Source: Ilumatobacteraceae bacterium
GTDB taxonomy: Bacteria; Actinomycetota; Acidimicrobiia; Acidimicrobiales; Ilumatobacteraceae
Assembly (NCBI GenBank): GCA_025463425.1
Contig: JAOBWQ010000330.1
Location: forward strand, 1-40,599
Reading direction: 5' to 3'
DNA: 40,599 bases
Shown: piece by piece, positions 26,894-34,722 of the stretch
Layout of the letters: every line of letters starts with the position of its first letter
Numbering within the stretch: the first letter of the stretch is position 1
Notes under the pieces: model-generated
Told to the model about the DNA's origin: nothing
What the model saw: the letters and a program-made list of their open reading frames with translations, nothing else
Databases searched by the model: none
Made by a program: the position numbers and the translations under genes

Positions 26894-27705
26894 GACGGTG
26901 TCAAGAAACGGTCCGTTTCATCGCGGGCAGCGACGATGGATGCTGCGGTCGGGGCCGCGATCCGCGACTGCGGCGGGGCGGGTGGTTGTGCGTCGTTCCA
27001 TCGGTCGGTCATGACGAGCTCGCCGAGCGGTCGACGTGCTGACCATCCGTGACGTTCCAAACCCGGCGCGAGCTGGCGTTCGTCCGGGTAGCCGACGCAC
27101 AACCAGCCGAGCGTCTCGACACCGTCGGGTACGCCCAGCAGCGAGGTGAGGTCTTCGGGTCGGAACAGCGTGACCCAGCCGACGCCGAGGCCACGGGCGT
27201 GTGCGGCGAGCCACACGTTCTGGATTGCACACGCACAGGACCACATGTCTGCGTCAGGGAAGGTGGCCCGCCCGAGGACGCCTGCGGGGTTGGTGCGTCG
27301 GCCGCAGCAGACGACGATCCCTATTGGCGCTTCACGGATGCCCTCGAGTTGGAGGTCGAGCAGCTGGCATGCCGATGCCTCGTCGAGCTGGTCTGCCTGG
27401 GTGAGGCGCTGTTGGTCGGCCAGCCATGCGGCGGTGGCGCGGGTCTGCGGATCGCGGACGACGATGAATCGCCATGGCTGGCTCTGTCCGACCGACGGTG
27501 CCTGGTGAGCGGCCACGAGTAGCTGATCGACGAGTGTTTGGTCGATGTCGTCGGGTCGGAAGCGGCGCACGTCGCGACGCGCAGCAACGACCGCGTCGAG
27601 TGCGTCTTGCTCGACGGCGGGGAAGGCCCACCCGGTTGGATCGTGGTGTCGCTCGGCGGCACTCGTGACGTCACCGATCAAGGGGACGGGCCGTTCCCGG
27701 CTCAT
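26752..27705 (-). CDS. bluB: BluB, 5,6-dimethylbenzimidazole synthase, fused N-terminal to CobT
   Basis: A flavin-dependent, nitroreductase-like enzyme that uses oxygen to break down FMNH2 into 5,6-dimethylbenzimidazole, the lower ligand of cobalamin. Signature blocks are AARRDVRRFRPDDID, APSVGQSQPWRFIVVRD and GLGVGWVTLFRPEDL. The BluB domain ends near residue 230 (GELVMTDRW). The frame then runs without a stop through a Pro/Ala linker into the CobT N-terminal block (IVAARDETDRFLTPS), so the original gene was a BluB-CobT fusion. Residues after about 272 (plus position 26892) are out of frame and meaningless. ATG 27705 overlaps the cobJ stop by 4 nt. Confidence 0.88.
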   Translation of the reverse strand: MSRERPVPLIGDVTSAAERHHDPTGWAFPAVEQDALDAVVAARRDVRRFRPDDIDQTLVDQLLVAAHQAPSVGQSQPWRFIVVRDPQTRATAAWLADQQRLTQADQLDEASACQLLDLQLEGIREAPIGIVVCCGRRTNPAGVLGRATFPDADMWSCACAIQNVWLAAHARGLGVGWVTLFRPEDLTSLLGVPDGVETLGWLCVGYPDERQLAPGLERHGWSARRPLGELVMTDRWNDAQPPAPPQSRIAAPTAASIVAARDETDRFLTPSVPSACWTEHSTGSSPTLVRRSHERRSSSSAATIQSPISASAHTRGR

Positions 27706-28487
27706 CGAAAGGGTTCTGTCGGGCCGGTCGGTGCTGTGGTCGTGTGGGCCCGTGGTGTGTACATCGACGACCCGGCGGGCCGGTCGAGCACCCGGGTCGT
27801 CGAGGAACCGATGACCACGATGGTGCTCATGTCGATCGAGTCCGGATCGAGTCGGGCGAGGTACGTGATGGTGACGGTCTCGTCGTTTCGGCCGACGTGG
27901 CGCCCGACGACGACGGGTGTGTGCGGGGCACGGTGCCGGGCGATGACCGCGATCGCGTCGGTGAACTGGTGGGGGCGGTGCACGCTGCGGGGGTTGTAGA
28001 GCGCGATGACGAAGTCGGCGGCGGCGGCTGCGTCGAGACGTCGCTCGATGATTGCCCATGGCTTGAGCACGTCGGACAGGGAGATCACGCAGAAGTCGTG
28101 ACCGAGCGGGGCGCCGACCCGGCTGGCGACCGCCTGCGCGGCGGTGATGCCGGGCTGCACATCGACGTCGACGTCGCGCCACAGGTCGGGGTGCGCGTCG
28201 AGCTGTTCGAGCACCGCGCTGGCCATCGCGAACACGCCGGGGTCGCCGGAGGAGACGACAACGACGTCGCCGCCAGCGGCTGCGAGGTCGAGCGCCTGGC
28301 GGGCGCGTTCACTTTCGACCCGGTTGCCGGACGGGTGCCGCCGTCCCGGGTGTGCCGGGTCGACCATCGCGAGGTAGGACGTGTACCCGACGAGATCCGT
28401 CGCGGCGGCGAGCCGCGCTGTGACGGCGGGCGTGCACCAGTCGGGGCGGCCGGGGCCGAGGCCCACGACGGTGACGCGGCCGTTCAT
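27702..28487 (-). CDS. cobJ: Precorrin-3B C17-methyltransferase CobJ
   Basis: A 261-residue SAM-dependent methylase that converts precorrin-3B to precorrin-4 with ring contraction. The N-terminal VTVVGLGPGRPDWCTPAV is the SAM-binding glycine loop. SSGDPGVFAMASAVLE, VQPGITAAQAVASRVGAPLGHD and LYNPRSVHRPHQF are the CobJ/CbiH blocks. No C-terminal extra domain is present. ATG 28487 overlaps cobI by 4 nt and its stop overlaps bluB. Frames extending further upstream on this strand are antisense-type noise over cobI and cobH. Confidence 0.95.
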   Translation of the reverse strand: MNGRVTVVGLGPGRPDWCTPAVTARLAAATDLVGYTSYLAMVDPAHPGRRHPSGNRVESERARQALDLAAAGGDVVVVSSGDPGVFAMASAVLEQLDAHPDLWRDVDVDVQPGITAAQAVASRVGAPLGHDFCVISLSDVLKPWAIIERRLDAAAAADFVIALYNPRSVHRPHQFTDAIAVIARHRAPHTPVVVGRHVGRNDETVTITYLARLDPDSIDMSTIVVIGSSTTRVLDRPAGSSMYTPRAHTTTAPTGPTEPFR

Positions 28488-29257
28488 CTGTCGGGCCGGT
28501 TGCGGGTGTCGAGCCCGGTGCCGGGGATGAGCACGAGCGAGAAGTACGGGGCGTCGATACCGGCGGTGTCGCCGAGGGGAACGACTCGCTCGGTCGCGCA
28601 GCTGGCCCGCTCGACGTACACGCCCTGCCCGGCGAGACCGACGGCGTTTGCTGCGTCGCGGACGTCGGCGAGGTGGCGGCCGACCTTCATGATCACGGCA
28701 GCGTCCGCGCCTGACAGGGCTTCTTTGAGCTGTGCGGGTGGCATCACTCCGGGCAGCACCGTGAGGGTCTCGTTCATCGAGACCAGCGGCACGCCTGCCG
28801 CCGCCGATGCGGCCGACACCGAGGTGACGCCCGGGATCACCGTGGTCCGGTAACGGCCGGCGAGGCGTTGGTGGATGTACATGTAGCTGCCGTAGAAGAA
28901 CGGGTCGCCCTCGCAGACCACGGCGACGTCGCGTCCGCGGTCGAGTTGGGCGGCGATGTCGTCGGCGCTGCGGTCGTAGAAGTCGGCGATCTGGCGTTCG
29001 TAGTCCGCGGGTTCGATGGCTTCGGTGGTGACTGGGTACTCGAGGCGCAGCACGGTCTGGTCCGCGGTGACGAGGTCTTCGATGATCGACCATGCGTTGC
29101 CGTGACGGCGGCGGGCGGCGAAGTGGGCGATGACAGGGCATGTCTTGACGGCTCGGTGTGCCTTGATGGTCATCAGTTCCGGGTCGCCCGGGCCGATGCC
29201 CACCCCGTACAGGTGGCCGACGGCAGATGTCGTCCGGTCGTTCACGGTGTCGGGCAT
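28484..29257 (-). CDS. cobI: Precorrin-2 C20-methyltransferase CobI
   Basis: A 257-residue SAM-dependent methylase making precorrin-3A from precorrin-2. The glycine loop GVGIGPGDPELMTIKA, CEGDPFFYGSYMYIHQRL and VIPGVTSVSAASAAAG are diagnostic for CobI/CbiL. ATG 29257 has AAGGAG six bases upstream, inside the end of cobH (3-bp gap between the genes). The stop overlaps cobJ. The presence of this complete CobI matters because a second, CobI-like methylase domain occurs in the fusion gene at 33.0 kb. Confidence 0.96.
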   Translation of the reverse strand: MPDTVNDRTTSAVGHLYGVGIGPGDPELMTIKAHRAVKTCPVIAHFAARRRHGNAWSIIEDLVTADQTVLRLEYPVTTEAIEPADYERQIADFYDRSADDIAAQLDRGRDVAVVCEGDPFFYGSYMYIHQRLAGRYRTTVIPGVTSVSAASAAAGVPLVSMNETLTVLPGVMPPAQLKEALSGADAAVIMKVGRHLADVRDAANAVGLAGQGVYVERASCATERVVPLGDTAGIDAPYFSLVLIPGTGLDTRNRPDR

Positions 29258-29260
29258 CGG

Positions 29261-29890
29261 CTACTCCTTGCTGCTCGCGAGCGCGTTCACCGCGGCGGCC
29301 GCCATCGCGCTGCCACCGCGTCGTCCGTGCACGGTGAGGTAGGGGACGTGGTGGTCGAGGGTCGCCAGCGCGTGCTTGGACTCGGCTGCCCCGATGAAGC
29401 CAACGGGGATGCCGATGATCGCGGCCGGTTTCGCCGCGCCGTCGAGCACGAGCTCGAGCAGGCGGAAGAGCGCGGTCGGGGCGTTGCCGATGACCGCGAG
29501 CGCACCGTCGAGGTCGTCGAGCCAGCGGTCGACCGCGACGGCGGAGCGGGTGTTGCGTGCGGCGATGGCGTCGGTCGCGATGCCATCGTCGCGCAGCGCG
29601 CAGCGCACCGGGTTGCCAGCGGGGAGCCGGGTGCGGGTGATTCCGTGCGCGACCATGTTCGAGTCGCACCAGATGGTGCAGCCGTTGGCCAGCGCTTGGC
29701 GGGCCGCGTCGGCGAAGTCTGCGGATGCCTCGATGTGGCGGACGATGTCGACGTCGCCGCAGGCGTGGATGATGCGCACCGCTGCTGGTTCGAGGTCGGC
29801 GGCGATGCTCGACAGGTCGGCTTCCCGCCTGATCGTCGCGAACGACGCCGTGTAGATCGCTGCACCGTCGCGCTCGTAGTCGAGCCTCAT
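29261..29890 (-). CDS. cobH: Precorrin-8X methylmutase CobH
   Basis: A 209-residue enzyme that moves the C11 methyl of precorrin-8X to C12, giving hydrogenobyrinic acid. RIIHACGDVDIVRHIE contains the active-site His; WCDSNMVAHGITRTRLP and GFIGAAESKHALAT are strongly conserved. No membrane segments. ATG 29890 overlaps the cobG stop by 4 nt; a longer frame would add 23 Arg-rich residues of antisense character. TAG 29261 lies 3 bp before cobI and contains part of its ribosome-binding site. Confidence 0.95.
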   Translation of the reverse strand: MRLDYERDGAAIYTASFATIRREADLSSIAADLEPAAVRIIHACGDVDIVRHIEASADFADAARQALANGCTIWCDSNMVAHGITRTRLPAGNPVRCALRDDGIATDAIAARNTRSAVAVDRWLDDLDGALAVIGNAPTALFRLLELVLDGAAKPAAIIGIPVGFIGAAESKHALATLDHHVPYLTVHGRRGGSAMAAAAVNALASSKE

Positions 29891-31059
29891 CGGAACGTCC
29901 CGCTCTCGTCGGCGACGAGCTGCCGCACGCCGGAGGGTGCGCCGCACTGCTTCGCGCACGCCGACAGGTGCACCCCGCCAGGTGTGCTATCGGTCGCCAC
30001 CAGCTCGGCCGCCGCGATGCCGGTGTCGGCGTGAGCCCACCAGCATCCAGCTGACCCGACGCATGCCGAGATCGCTGCTTTCGGGTCGTCGCGGTCCACC
30101 ACCAACCCGAGGTCACCGAGCTCAGTCATCAGCTGTTGGGCGGCCGACGACGGCAGGCCGCAGAACGCGAACGAATGGTCGGGCGTGAGGCGCAGATCAG
30201 CGGCGTGGGTGGCGGCAAGGCCTGCCAAGGCGATGAGCACCTGGTGGGTCACTCTCCCGAGGAACGGTGCGGCGACGACGTTCACCCTTTGTGCATGGGC
30301 ATGGGGCACCATGCCGAGGATCCTGCCTGCCACCAGCGGCGGCGTTGCGGCCCGGGTGACGTGGGCTGTGCTCGCGGCGAGCCGGGCCGCAACGGTTGCG
30401 ATCCCGGTGATTGTGACTAGCTGGTCCATCCGTATCTGCTCGTCGACGCACCACTGCGTGGCCGCGACGGCAGAGCCGACCGGATCGTCGGTGGATCCGA
30501 TGGGTGCCCGGGTACCGCGCACGCAGATTTGCCAACTGCCATCACGTGTGGCCCGCAGTGCGACGTCGGCGTCGAGCCCGTCGAGCGGCCAGCTGCCGCA
30601 GTCGTCGACGACAATGCCGAACTTGCTTGGCGCGTTGCCAGCGATGCCGTCGACGAGCCGGGCGACGAGCGCTGCGACGACCGGGCGGCTGTCACACGCG
30701 GCGGCCTGGTCGTGCCCGGTCAACGGGTTCGCGACCACTGCCCTGAAGGCTTCCCGGCCCGGGTCGGCGCCGGCGAGACCGGCTTCGACGGCGGCTGCGG
30801 TCGCAAGGTCCAGGCGGTGGGCGGCGACGCCGCGGATCTGCAGGTTGGCCCGCGAGGTGATGTCGACGATGCCGGACCCGAACTCACCGGCCAGTGCCGC
30901 CACCGAGGCCAGCGCCGACGAGGTGACGAGTCCGCCTGGCACACGGATGCGGAGCAGCCAGCCGTCGCCGGTCTCCATCGGGTCGAGCACGCCCGGGCAC
31001 CAGCCGCGGGTCAGGCCGCGTGCGGGCCGCGGCTCGAGGGCGGGTTCGGACATCGTCAT
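29887..31059 (-). CDS. cobG: Precorrin-3B synthase CobG
   Basis: A 390-residue mono-oxygenase of the aerobic pathway, turning precorrin-3A into precorrin-3B. It has the nitrite/sulfite-reductase-like fold. The C-terminal CVGSAGC and SACAKQC blocks provide the four Cys for the [4Fe-4S] cluster. VDITSRANLQIRG near residue 75 is the family N-terminal motif. Its presence marks the pathway as oxygen-dependent. ATG 31059 is preferred because a -10-like TAGGTT ends 7 bp upstream; ATG 31053 is an alternative, and a GTG further upstream would lie inside the operator. First gene of the leftward unit. Confidence 0.93.
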   Translation of the reverse strand: MTMSEPALEPRPARGLTRGWCPGVLDPMETGDGWLLRIRVPGGLVTSSALASVAALAGEFGSGIVDITSRANLQIRGVAAHRLDLATAAAVEAGLAGADPGREAFRAVVANPLTGHDQAAACDSRPVVAALVARLVDGIAGNAPSKFGIVVDDCGSWPLDGLDADVALRATRDGSWQICVRGTRAPIGSTDDPVGSAVAATQWCVDEQIRMDQLVTITGIATVAARLAASTAHVTRAATPPLVAGRILGMVPHAHAQRVNVVAAPFLGRVTHQVLIALAGLAATHAADLRLTPDHSFAFCGLPSSAAQQLMTELGDLGLVVDRDDPKAAISACVGSAGCWWAHADTGIAAAELVATDSTPGGVHLSACAKQCGAPSGVRQLVADESGTFR

Positions 31060-31072
31060 GACCGGCAACCTA
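31060..31072 (-). promoter_or_regulatory. -10 element of the leftward cobG promoter
   Basis: TAGGTT on the minus strand (31072-31067) is followed by seven bases and ATG 31059. That places the transcription start at or next to the start codon (leaderless). The matching -35 position falls inside the inverted repeat at 31078-31102. Confidence 0.55.
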
Positions 31073-31077
31073 GCAGT

Positions 31078-31102
31078 CACGTAGGGCACCCTGCCCTACG
31101 TG
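31078..31102. promoter_or_regulatory. Perfect inverted repeat between cobG and cobO, candidate operator
   Basis: The arms CACGTAGGGCA and TGCCCTACGTG are exact reverse complements separated by CCC. The repeat covers the -35 region of both divergent promoters, so one bound protein could block or activate both. Its half-site TGCCCTACG recurs twice at 33000-33019 and, in exact form, I found it nowhere else in the window. Confidence 0.75.
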
Positions 31103-31117
31103 AAACTTGGAAGTTGC

Positions 31118-31129
31118 TAGGCTCGCCCG
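31118..31129 (+). promoter_or_regulatory. -10 element of the rightward cobO promoter
   Basis: TAGGCT (31118-31123) is followed by six bases and ATG 31130, again a leaderless arrangement. It mirrors the cobG promoter, including the shared TGCTAGG context. The right arm of the inverted repeat ends 17 bp upstream. Confidence 0.55.
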
Positions 31130-31651
31130 ATGGCCCAGGCATCGCGCTTTCTGATCAACACCGGCACCGGAAAGGGCAAGACCTCGGCCTCGATGGGTGT
31201 CATGGGACGCAGCTGGGCGCGCGGATGGAGCGTGTGCGTGGTGCAGTTCATGAAGAGCGAGAAGTGGAAGGTCGGTGAGCGCAAACTGGCCGAGCACTTG
31301 GGCATCGAGTGGTTCACGCTCGGCGACGGGTTCACCTGGGAGTCGACCGATCTCGACGAGACCGCGGCCAAGGGGCGCCACGCGTGGGAGATCGCTGCGG
31401 AGAAGATCTCGAGCGGTGACTACGACATGGTCATCCTCGACGAGGCCACCTACATCGTGAAGTACGGGTGGATGCCGGTCGACGATTTGGTCGCGGTCAT
31501 CTCCGCCCGCCCGGCCCGCACCAACGTGGTGATGACCGGCCGTTACGCCGCTCCGGAGCTGATCGAGATCGCCGACACCGTGACCGAGATGACGAAGATC
31601 AAGCATGCGATGGACGCCGGCATCTCTGCCCGCAAGGGCATCGAGTACTGA
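31130..31651 (+). CDS. cobO: Cob(I)yrinic acid a,c-diamide adenosyltransferase CobO
   Basis: A 173-residue ATP:corrinoid adenosyltransferase of the CobO/BtuR type, which attaches the 5'-deoxyadenosyl group to Co(I) corrinoids. The P-loop NTGTGKGKTSASMG (residues 10-23), QFMKSEKWKVGE, and YDMVILDEATYIVKYGW are the family blocks. It needs a Co(I) substrate, which makes the two Fe-S proteins in the neighbouring unit relevant. ATG 31130 lies 6 bp after a -10-like element, so it is probably the first codon of a leaderless transcript. cobB starts 2 bp after its stop. Confidence 0.96.
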   Translation: MAQASRFLINTGTGKGKTSASMGVMGRSWARGWSVCVVQFMKSEKWKVGERKLAEHLGIEWFTLGDGFTWESTDLDETAAKGRHAWEIAAEKISSGDYDMVILDEATYIVKYGWMPVDDLVAVISARPARTNVVMTGRYAAPELIEIADTVTEMTKIKHAMDAGISARKGIEY

Positions 31652-31653
31652 GC

Positions 31654-33027
31654 GTGCTGATCTCCTCGGGGTCGTCGCTTCCCGCCCGGCTGGTGATCGC
31701 AGGCACGCATTCCGGGGTCGGCAAGACCACAGTCGCCACGGGTCTGATGGCGGCGTTGCGACGCTGCGGGCATCGTGTGGGGGCCGCCAAGGTCGGGCCG
31801 GACTTCATCGACCCCGGGTACCACTCCATCGCGGTCGGTCGCCCGTCGCGCAACCTGGACATCTGGATGAGCGGTAGCGATGCCGTCGTGCCGCTCGCCG
31901 CACGAGCCGGCGCCGGGGCCGACCTTCTCGTCATCGAAGGGGTCATGGGCCTGTTCGATGGGGCCGGTGACGGCACCCCGTCGTCGACCGCCGACGTCGC
32001 ACAGCTGCTCGACGCGCCGGTGATCCTGGTGGTCGACGCTGCGTCGATGAGCCAATCGGTGGCCGCGCTCGTCCACGGGTTCGCGACTCTCGACCCTCAC
32101 GTGCGTGTCGCTGGGCTGGTGCTCAACCGGGTCGGCAGCCCGGGCCATGAGACGTTGCTGCGTGACGCCCTGGCCCCGTCGGGGATCCCGGTCCTCGGGG
32201 TTCTGATGCGGGACGAGCGGCTGGTGTGGCGCGATCGGCACCTCGGCCTGATCCCCGTCGCCGAACGCGGCGACGACGTCGCCGCTTCGATCGACGTGCT
32301 CGCCGAGCTGATCGCGGCGCGTTGCGATCTTGCCGCCATCGCCCGGCTCGCTGCGACGGCACCAGCCCGGCCAGCCGGCGCTGTGGCGATGCCCTCACCG
32401 GTCGCCGGCGGCCCGGTGCGCATCGCCGTTGCCGCAGGACCGGCGTTCAGCTTCACGTACCCGGACAACCTCGAAGCCCTCGCTGCTGCGGGCGCCGAGC
32501 TGATCCCGTTCGACCCGTGCGTCGACGCTGCGCTCCCGGCCCGGGTGCAGGGCCTCGTCGCCGGCGGCGGGTTTCCGGAGGTCTACGCAGCAGAGCTGAG
32601 CGCCAACACGGCACTGCTCGCAGACGTCCGTCAACTCGTCACCAACGGGCTGGTGACCTGGGCCGAGTGCGGCGGGCTGCTGTGGCTGTGCGACCAGCTC
32701 GACGGCATGCCCATGGCGGGCGTCGTGCACGCCCGCTCCACCATGACCCAGCGCCTCACACTCGGTTACCGCACCGCGACAAGCACCACCGCGACGCCAC
32801 TCGGCACGGCCGGGCTCGTCTTGCGCGGGCACGAGTTCCATTACTCAACGACCGATCCAGACGGCGACCTGTTCGCACTGGGCGGGCGGCACGGCGCCGG
32901 TAGCAGCGGCTTCGGGAACGACCGCATGGTTGCCTCCTACCTGCACACCCATCTCGGCGCCCGCCCGGACGTCGCTGATGCGTTTGTCCGCGCCTGCACT
33001 GCCCTACGTCTGCCCTACGCAAGCTAA
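31654..33027 (+). CDS. cobB: Hydrogenobyrinic acid a,c-diamide synthase CobB
   Basis: A 457-residue glutamine- and ATP-dependent amidase that amidates carboxylates a and c of hydrogenobyrinic acid. The ATPase half has GTHSGVGKTTVATGL and KVGPDFIDPGYHS. The glutaminase half has GGGFPEVYAAEL, the nucleophile Cys in WAECGGLLWL and RGHEFHYS. GTG 31654 is selected because it lies 2 bp after cobO and opens directly into the family N-terminus. The last codons (TALRLPYAS) contain both copies of the TGCCCTACG direct repeat, so the end of this gene doubles as a regulatory region for the next one. Confidence 0.95.
   Translation: MLISSGSSLPARLVIAGTHSGVGKTTVATGLMAALRRCGHRVGAAKVGPDFIDPGYHSIAVGRPSRNLDIWMSGSDAVVPLAARAGAGADLLVIEGVMGLFDGAGDGTPSSTADVAQLLDAPVILVVDAASMSQSVAALVHGFATLDPHVRVAGLVLNRVGSPGHETLLRDALAPSGIPVLGVLMRDERLVWRDRHLGLIPVAERGDDVAASIDVLAELIAARCDLAAIARLAATAPARPAGAVAMPSPVAGGPVRIAVAAGPAFSFTYPDNLEALAAAGAELIPFDPCVDAALPARVQGLVAGGGFPEVYAAELSANTALLADVRQLVTNGLVTWAECGGLLWLCDQLDGMPMAGVVHARSTMTQRLTLGYRTATSTTATPLGTAGLVLRGHEFHYSTTDPDGDLFALGGRHGAGSSGFGNDRMVASYLHTHLGARPDVADAFVRACTALRLPYAS
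33000..33019 (+). promoter_or_regulatory. Two direct repeats of TGCCCTACG ahead of the fusion gene
   Basis: TGCCCTACG occurs at 33000-33008 and again at 33011-33019, 11 bp apart, about one helical turn. The first copy ends 16 bp before the -10-like element, matching the 17-bp gap seen at cobO. The repeats lie inside the 3' end of cobB. Confidence 0.7.
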
Positions 33028-33037
33028 GGTCGGAGCC
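33025..33037 (+). promoter_or_regulatory. -10 element of an internal promoter for the fusion gene
   Basis: TAAGGT (33025-33030), which includes the TAA stop of cobB, is followed by seven bases and GTG 33038. The spacer also holds GGAG, so the gene could be translated from a readthrough transcript as well as from its own leaderless one. Confidence 0.5.
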
Positions 33038-33925
33038 GTGCACAAGTCGTCGATCTACCTGCCGGACGAACTGAAGCGGGACCTGGGCGAACTGGCGGCC
33101 CGCACCGGTCGTTCCGAGGCCGATCTCATCCGCCACGCCATTGAGCGACTGCTGGCCATCAGCGACACTCCGACGGCACCAGCCGCTGCCCCGATGCCCA
33201 TCCACCCGCGCCCCGCGCTGATCGGCGTCGGTGTCGGACCCGGCGACCCAGGGTTGGTCACCGAGCGAGCCCGGGCGACGCTTGCCAGCGCCGACCGGGT
33301 GCTGGTCATCACCACCGACGTCCGCTCCGTCGGCCGCGCCGAGATGGTCGTACGCTCCGTCGCTCCCACGGCCCGGGTGCAACGGGTGCCGTTCGCCATC
33401 AGCGGCGACGCCACGACACGCCTCGCGTCACTGCACAACGTCGCCGCCGAGGCACTCGCCGCGCTCGACGCCGGTGAGCTCGTCGCCGTCGCCGTCATCG
33501 GCGACCCCGCGCAGTGGACCATCTTCCCCGACCTCGCCGCACGCATGAGTGCCCTTCGTCCTTCGCTGCACGTGAGTGCCGAACCGGGCATCACCTCGTA
33601 TCAGGCCGCGGCCGCATCCGCCGGCACCGCGCTCGGGACGGCAGGCGGGGCGCTGGTCGTCCTCGACGACGCCACCGACTTGCGCCGGCACCTCAAGACC
33701 GGCGACGACACGGTGGTGCTCTACAAGGCTTCCACCGATGCCGATACGTTGAGGTCGGCCGCGGCGCGAGCTGACCGGCACGACGCCATCGTCGCCGAGC
33801 TCAGCGGGCTCCCCGGCCAACGCCTCAGCCCACTCGACGACACCCCGTCCGGGCCGATCTCCTACCTCGCCACGATCGTGTTCCCTGCGCGGCACCCCGT
33901 CGCTGTCACGTCGGTCTCGGCATGA
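33038..33925 (+). CDS. Ribbon-helix-helix domain fused to a tetrapyrrole (CobI-like) methylase
   Basis: A 295-residue two-domain protein. Residues 1-42 (HKSSIYLPDELKRDL, then RSEADLIRHAIERLL) form a CopG/Arc-type ribbon-helix-helix DNA-binding domain: one strand and two helices. An Ala/Pro linker (43-58) leads to a tetrapyrrole methylase (59-295) with the SAM loop GVGVGPGDPGLVTERA, VIGDPAQWTIFPDL and AEPGITSYQAAAASAG. It resembles CobI most, but a full CobI exists in the cluster and all other methylations are also covered, so the domain may sense rather than catalyse. GTG 33038 has GGAG and lies 10 bp after cobB; the stop overlaps cobM. TGCCCTACG repeats precede it. The regulatory role is inference. 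Confidence 0.85.
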   Translation: MHKSSIYLPDELKRDLGELAARTGRSEADLIRHAIERLLAISDTPTAPAAAPMPIHPRPALIGVGVGPGDPGLVTERARATLASADRVLVITTDVRSVGRAEMVVRSVAPTARVQRVPFAISGDATTRLASLHNVAAEALAALDAGELVAVAVIGDPAQWTIFPDLAARMSALRPSLHVSAEPGITSYQAAAASAGTALGTAGGALVVLDDATDLRRHLKTGDDTVVLYKASTDADTLRSAAARADRHDAIVAELSGLPGQRLSPLDDTPSGPISYLATIVFPARHPVAVTSVSA

Positions 33926-34722
33926 TCTCCTTCGTCGGCGCCGGCCCCGGCGCACCGGACCTGATCACTCTGCGCGGCGCGCAACGACTCGCTGCCGCCG
34001 ACGTCGTCATCTGGGCCGCGTCACTCGTGCCCGAGGGGCTCCTGCAGCACTGCCGCCGGGACGCGATCCGCCACGACTCCAAGACCATGACGCTCGAAGC
34101 GGTGTGCGCTGTGTACGCAACCCATCCGGACTCCGCCATCGTGCGGCTCCATTCCGGCGATCCCACCCTCTACAGCGCGATTGGCGAGCAGATCGCCTGG
34201 TGCCGCCAGCACGGGCGCGACCACGAGATCGTGCCGGGCGTCTCCTCGATGAACGCGACAGCCGCGCTCGCCGGCTGCGAGCTGACCATCCCCGGCGTCG
34301 CCCAGTCCGTCGTGCTCACCCGCCTCGCGTCCGGCACCAGGGCCTCGATGCCCGACCGCGAGAGCGTCCAGGCCTACGCCGCGACGGGCGCCACCATGGC
34401 GGTGTTCCTCTCTGCGGGCCACGTCGACGACCTTGCCGCACGCCTCCTCGAGAGCGGCTCGGCGTACTCGGCAGACACTCCCGTCGTCGCCGGTCATCGC
34501 GTCAGCTGGCCCGACGAGCAGCTGCTGCGCACCACCGTGGGCGCGATGGCCGCCGACGTGTACGCTGCCGGCTTCGAGGCCACCACCCTGTTCCTGATCG
34601 GCCCCGCCCTCGCCGGCGCCACCGACCAACGCAGCCACGTGTACGCGCCCAGCTACACGACACGGTTCCGTCCCGCGATCGACGACCATCCCACAGTCAC
34701 CAGCGTTGCGGCACATGGCTGA
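33922..34722 (+). CDS. cobM: Precorrin-4 C11-methyltransferase CobM
   Basis: A 266-residue SAM-dependent methylase converting precorrin-4 to precorrin-5. FVGAGPGAPDLITLRGAQRL is the glycine loop. ASLVPEGLL, RLHSGDPTLYSAIGEQ and EIVPGVSSMNATAALAG are diagnostic CobM/CbiF blocks. ATG 33922 overlaps the stop of the ribbon-helix-helix fusion by 4 nt, so translation of the two is coupled. The stop overlaps the cobL start by 8 nt. Confidence 0.95.
   Translation: MISFVGAGPGAPDLITLRGAQRLAAADVVIWAASLVPEGLLQHCRRDAIRHDSKTMTLEAVCAVYATHPDSAIVRLHSGDPTLYSAIGEQIAWCRQHGRDHEIVPGVSSMNATAALAGCELTIPGVAQSVVLTRLASGTRASMPDRESVQAYAATGATMAVFLSAGHVDDLAARLLESGSAYSADTPVVAGHRVSWPDEQLLRTTVGAMAADVYAAGFEATTLFLIGPALAGATDQRSHVYAPSYTTRFRPAIDDHPTVTSVAAHG

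Noticed and set aside
26880-26900. Programmed frameshifting between bluB and cobT
   Set aside because: I see no classical slippery heptamer or following stem-loop. A one-base loss in a G-run is the simpler reading.
29260-30116. Large upstream extension of the cobJ frame
   Set aside because: The extra 540 residues are Arg/Pro-rich and lie over cobI, cobH and cobG in another frame. The conserved CobJ start is at 28487.
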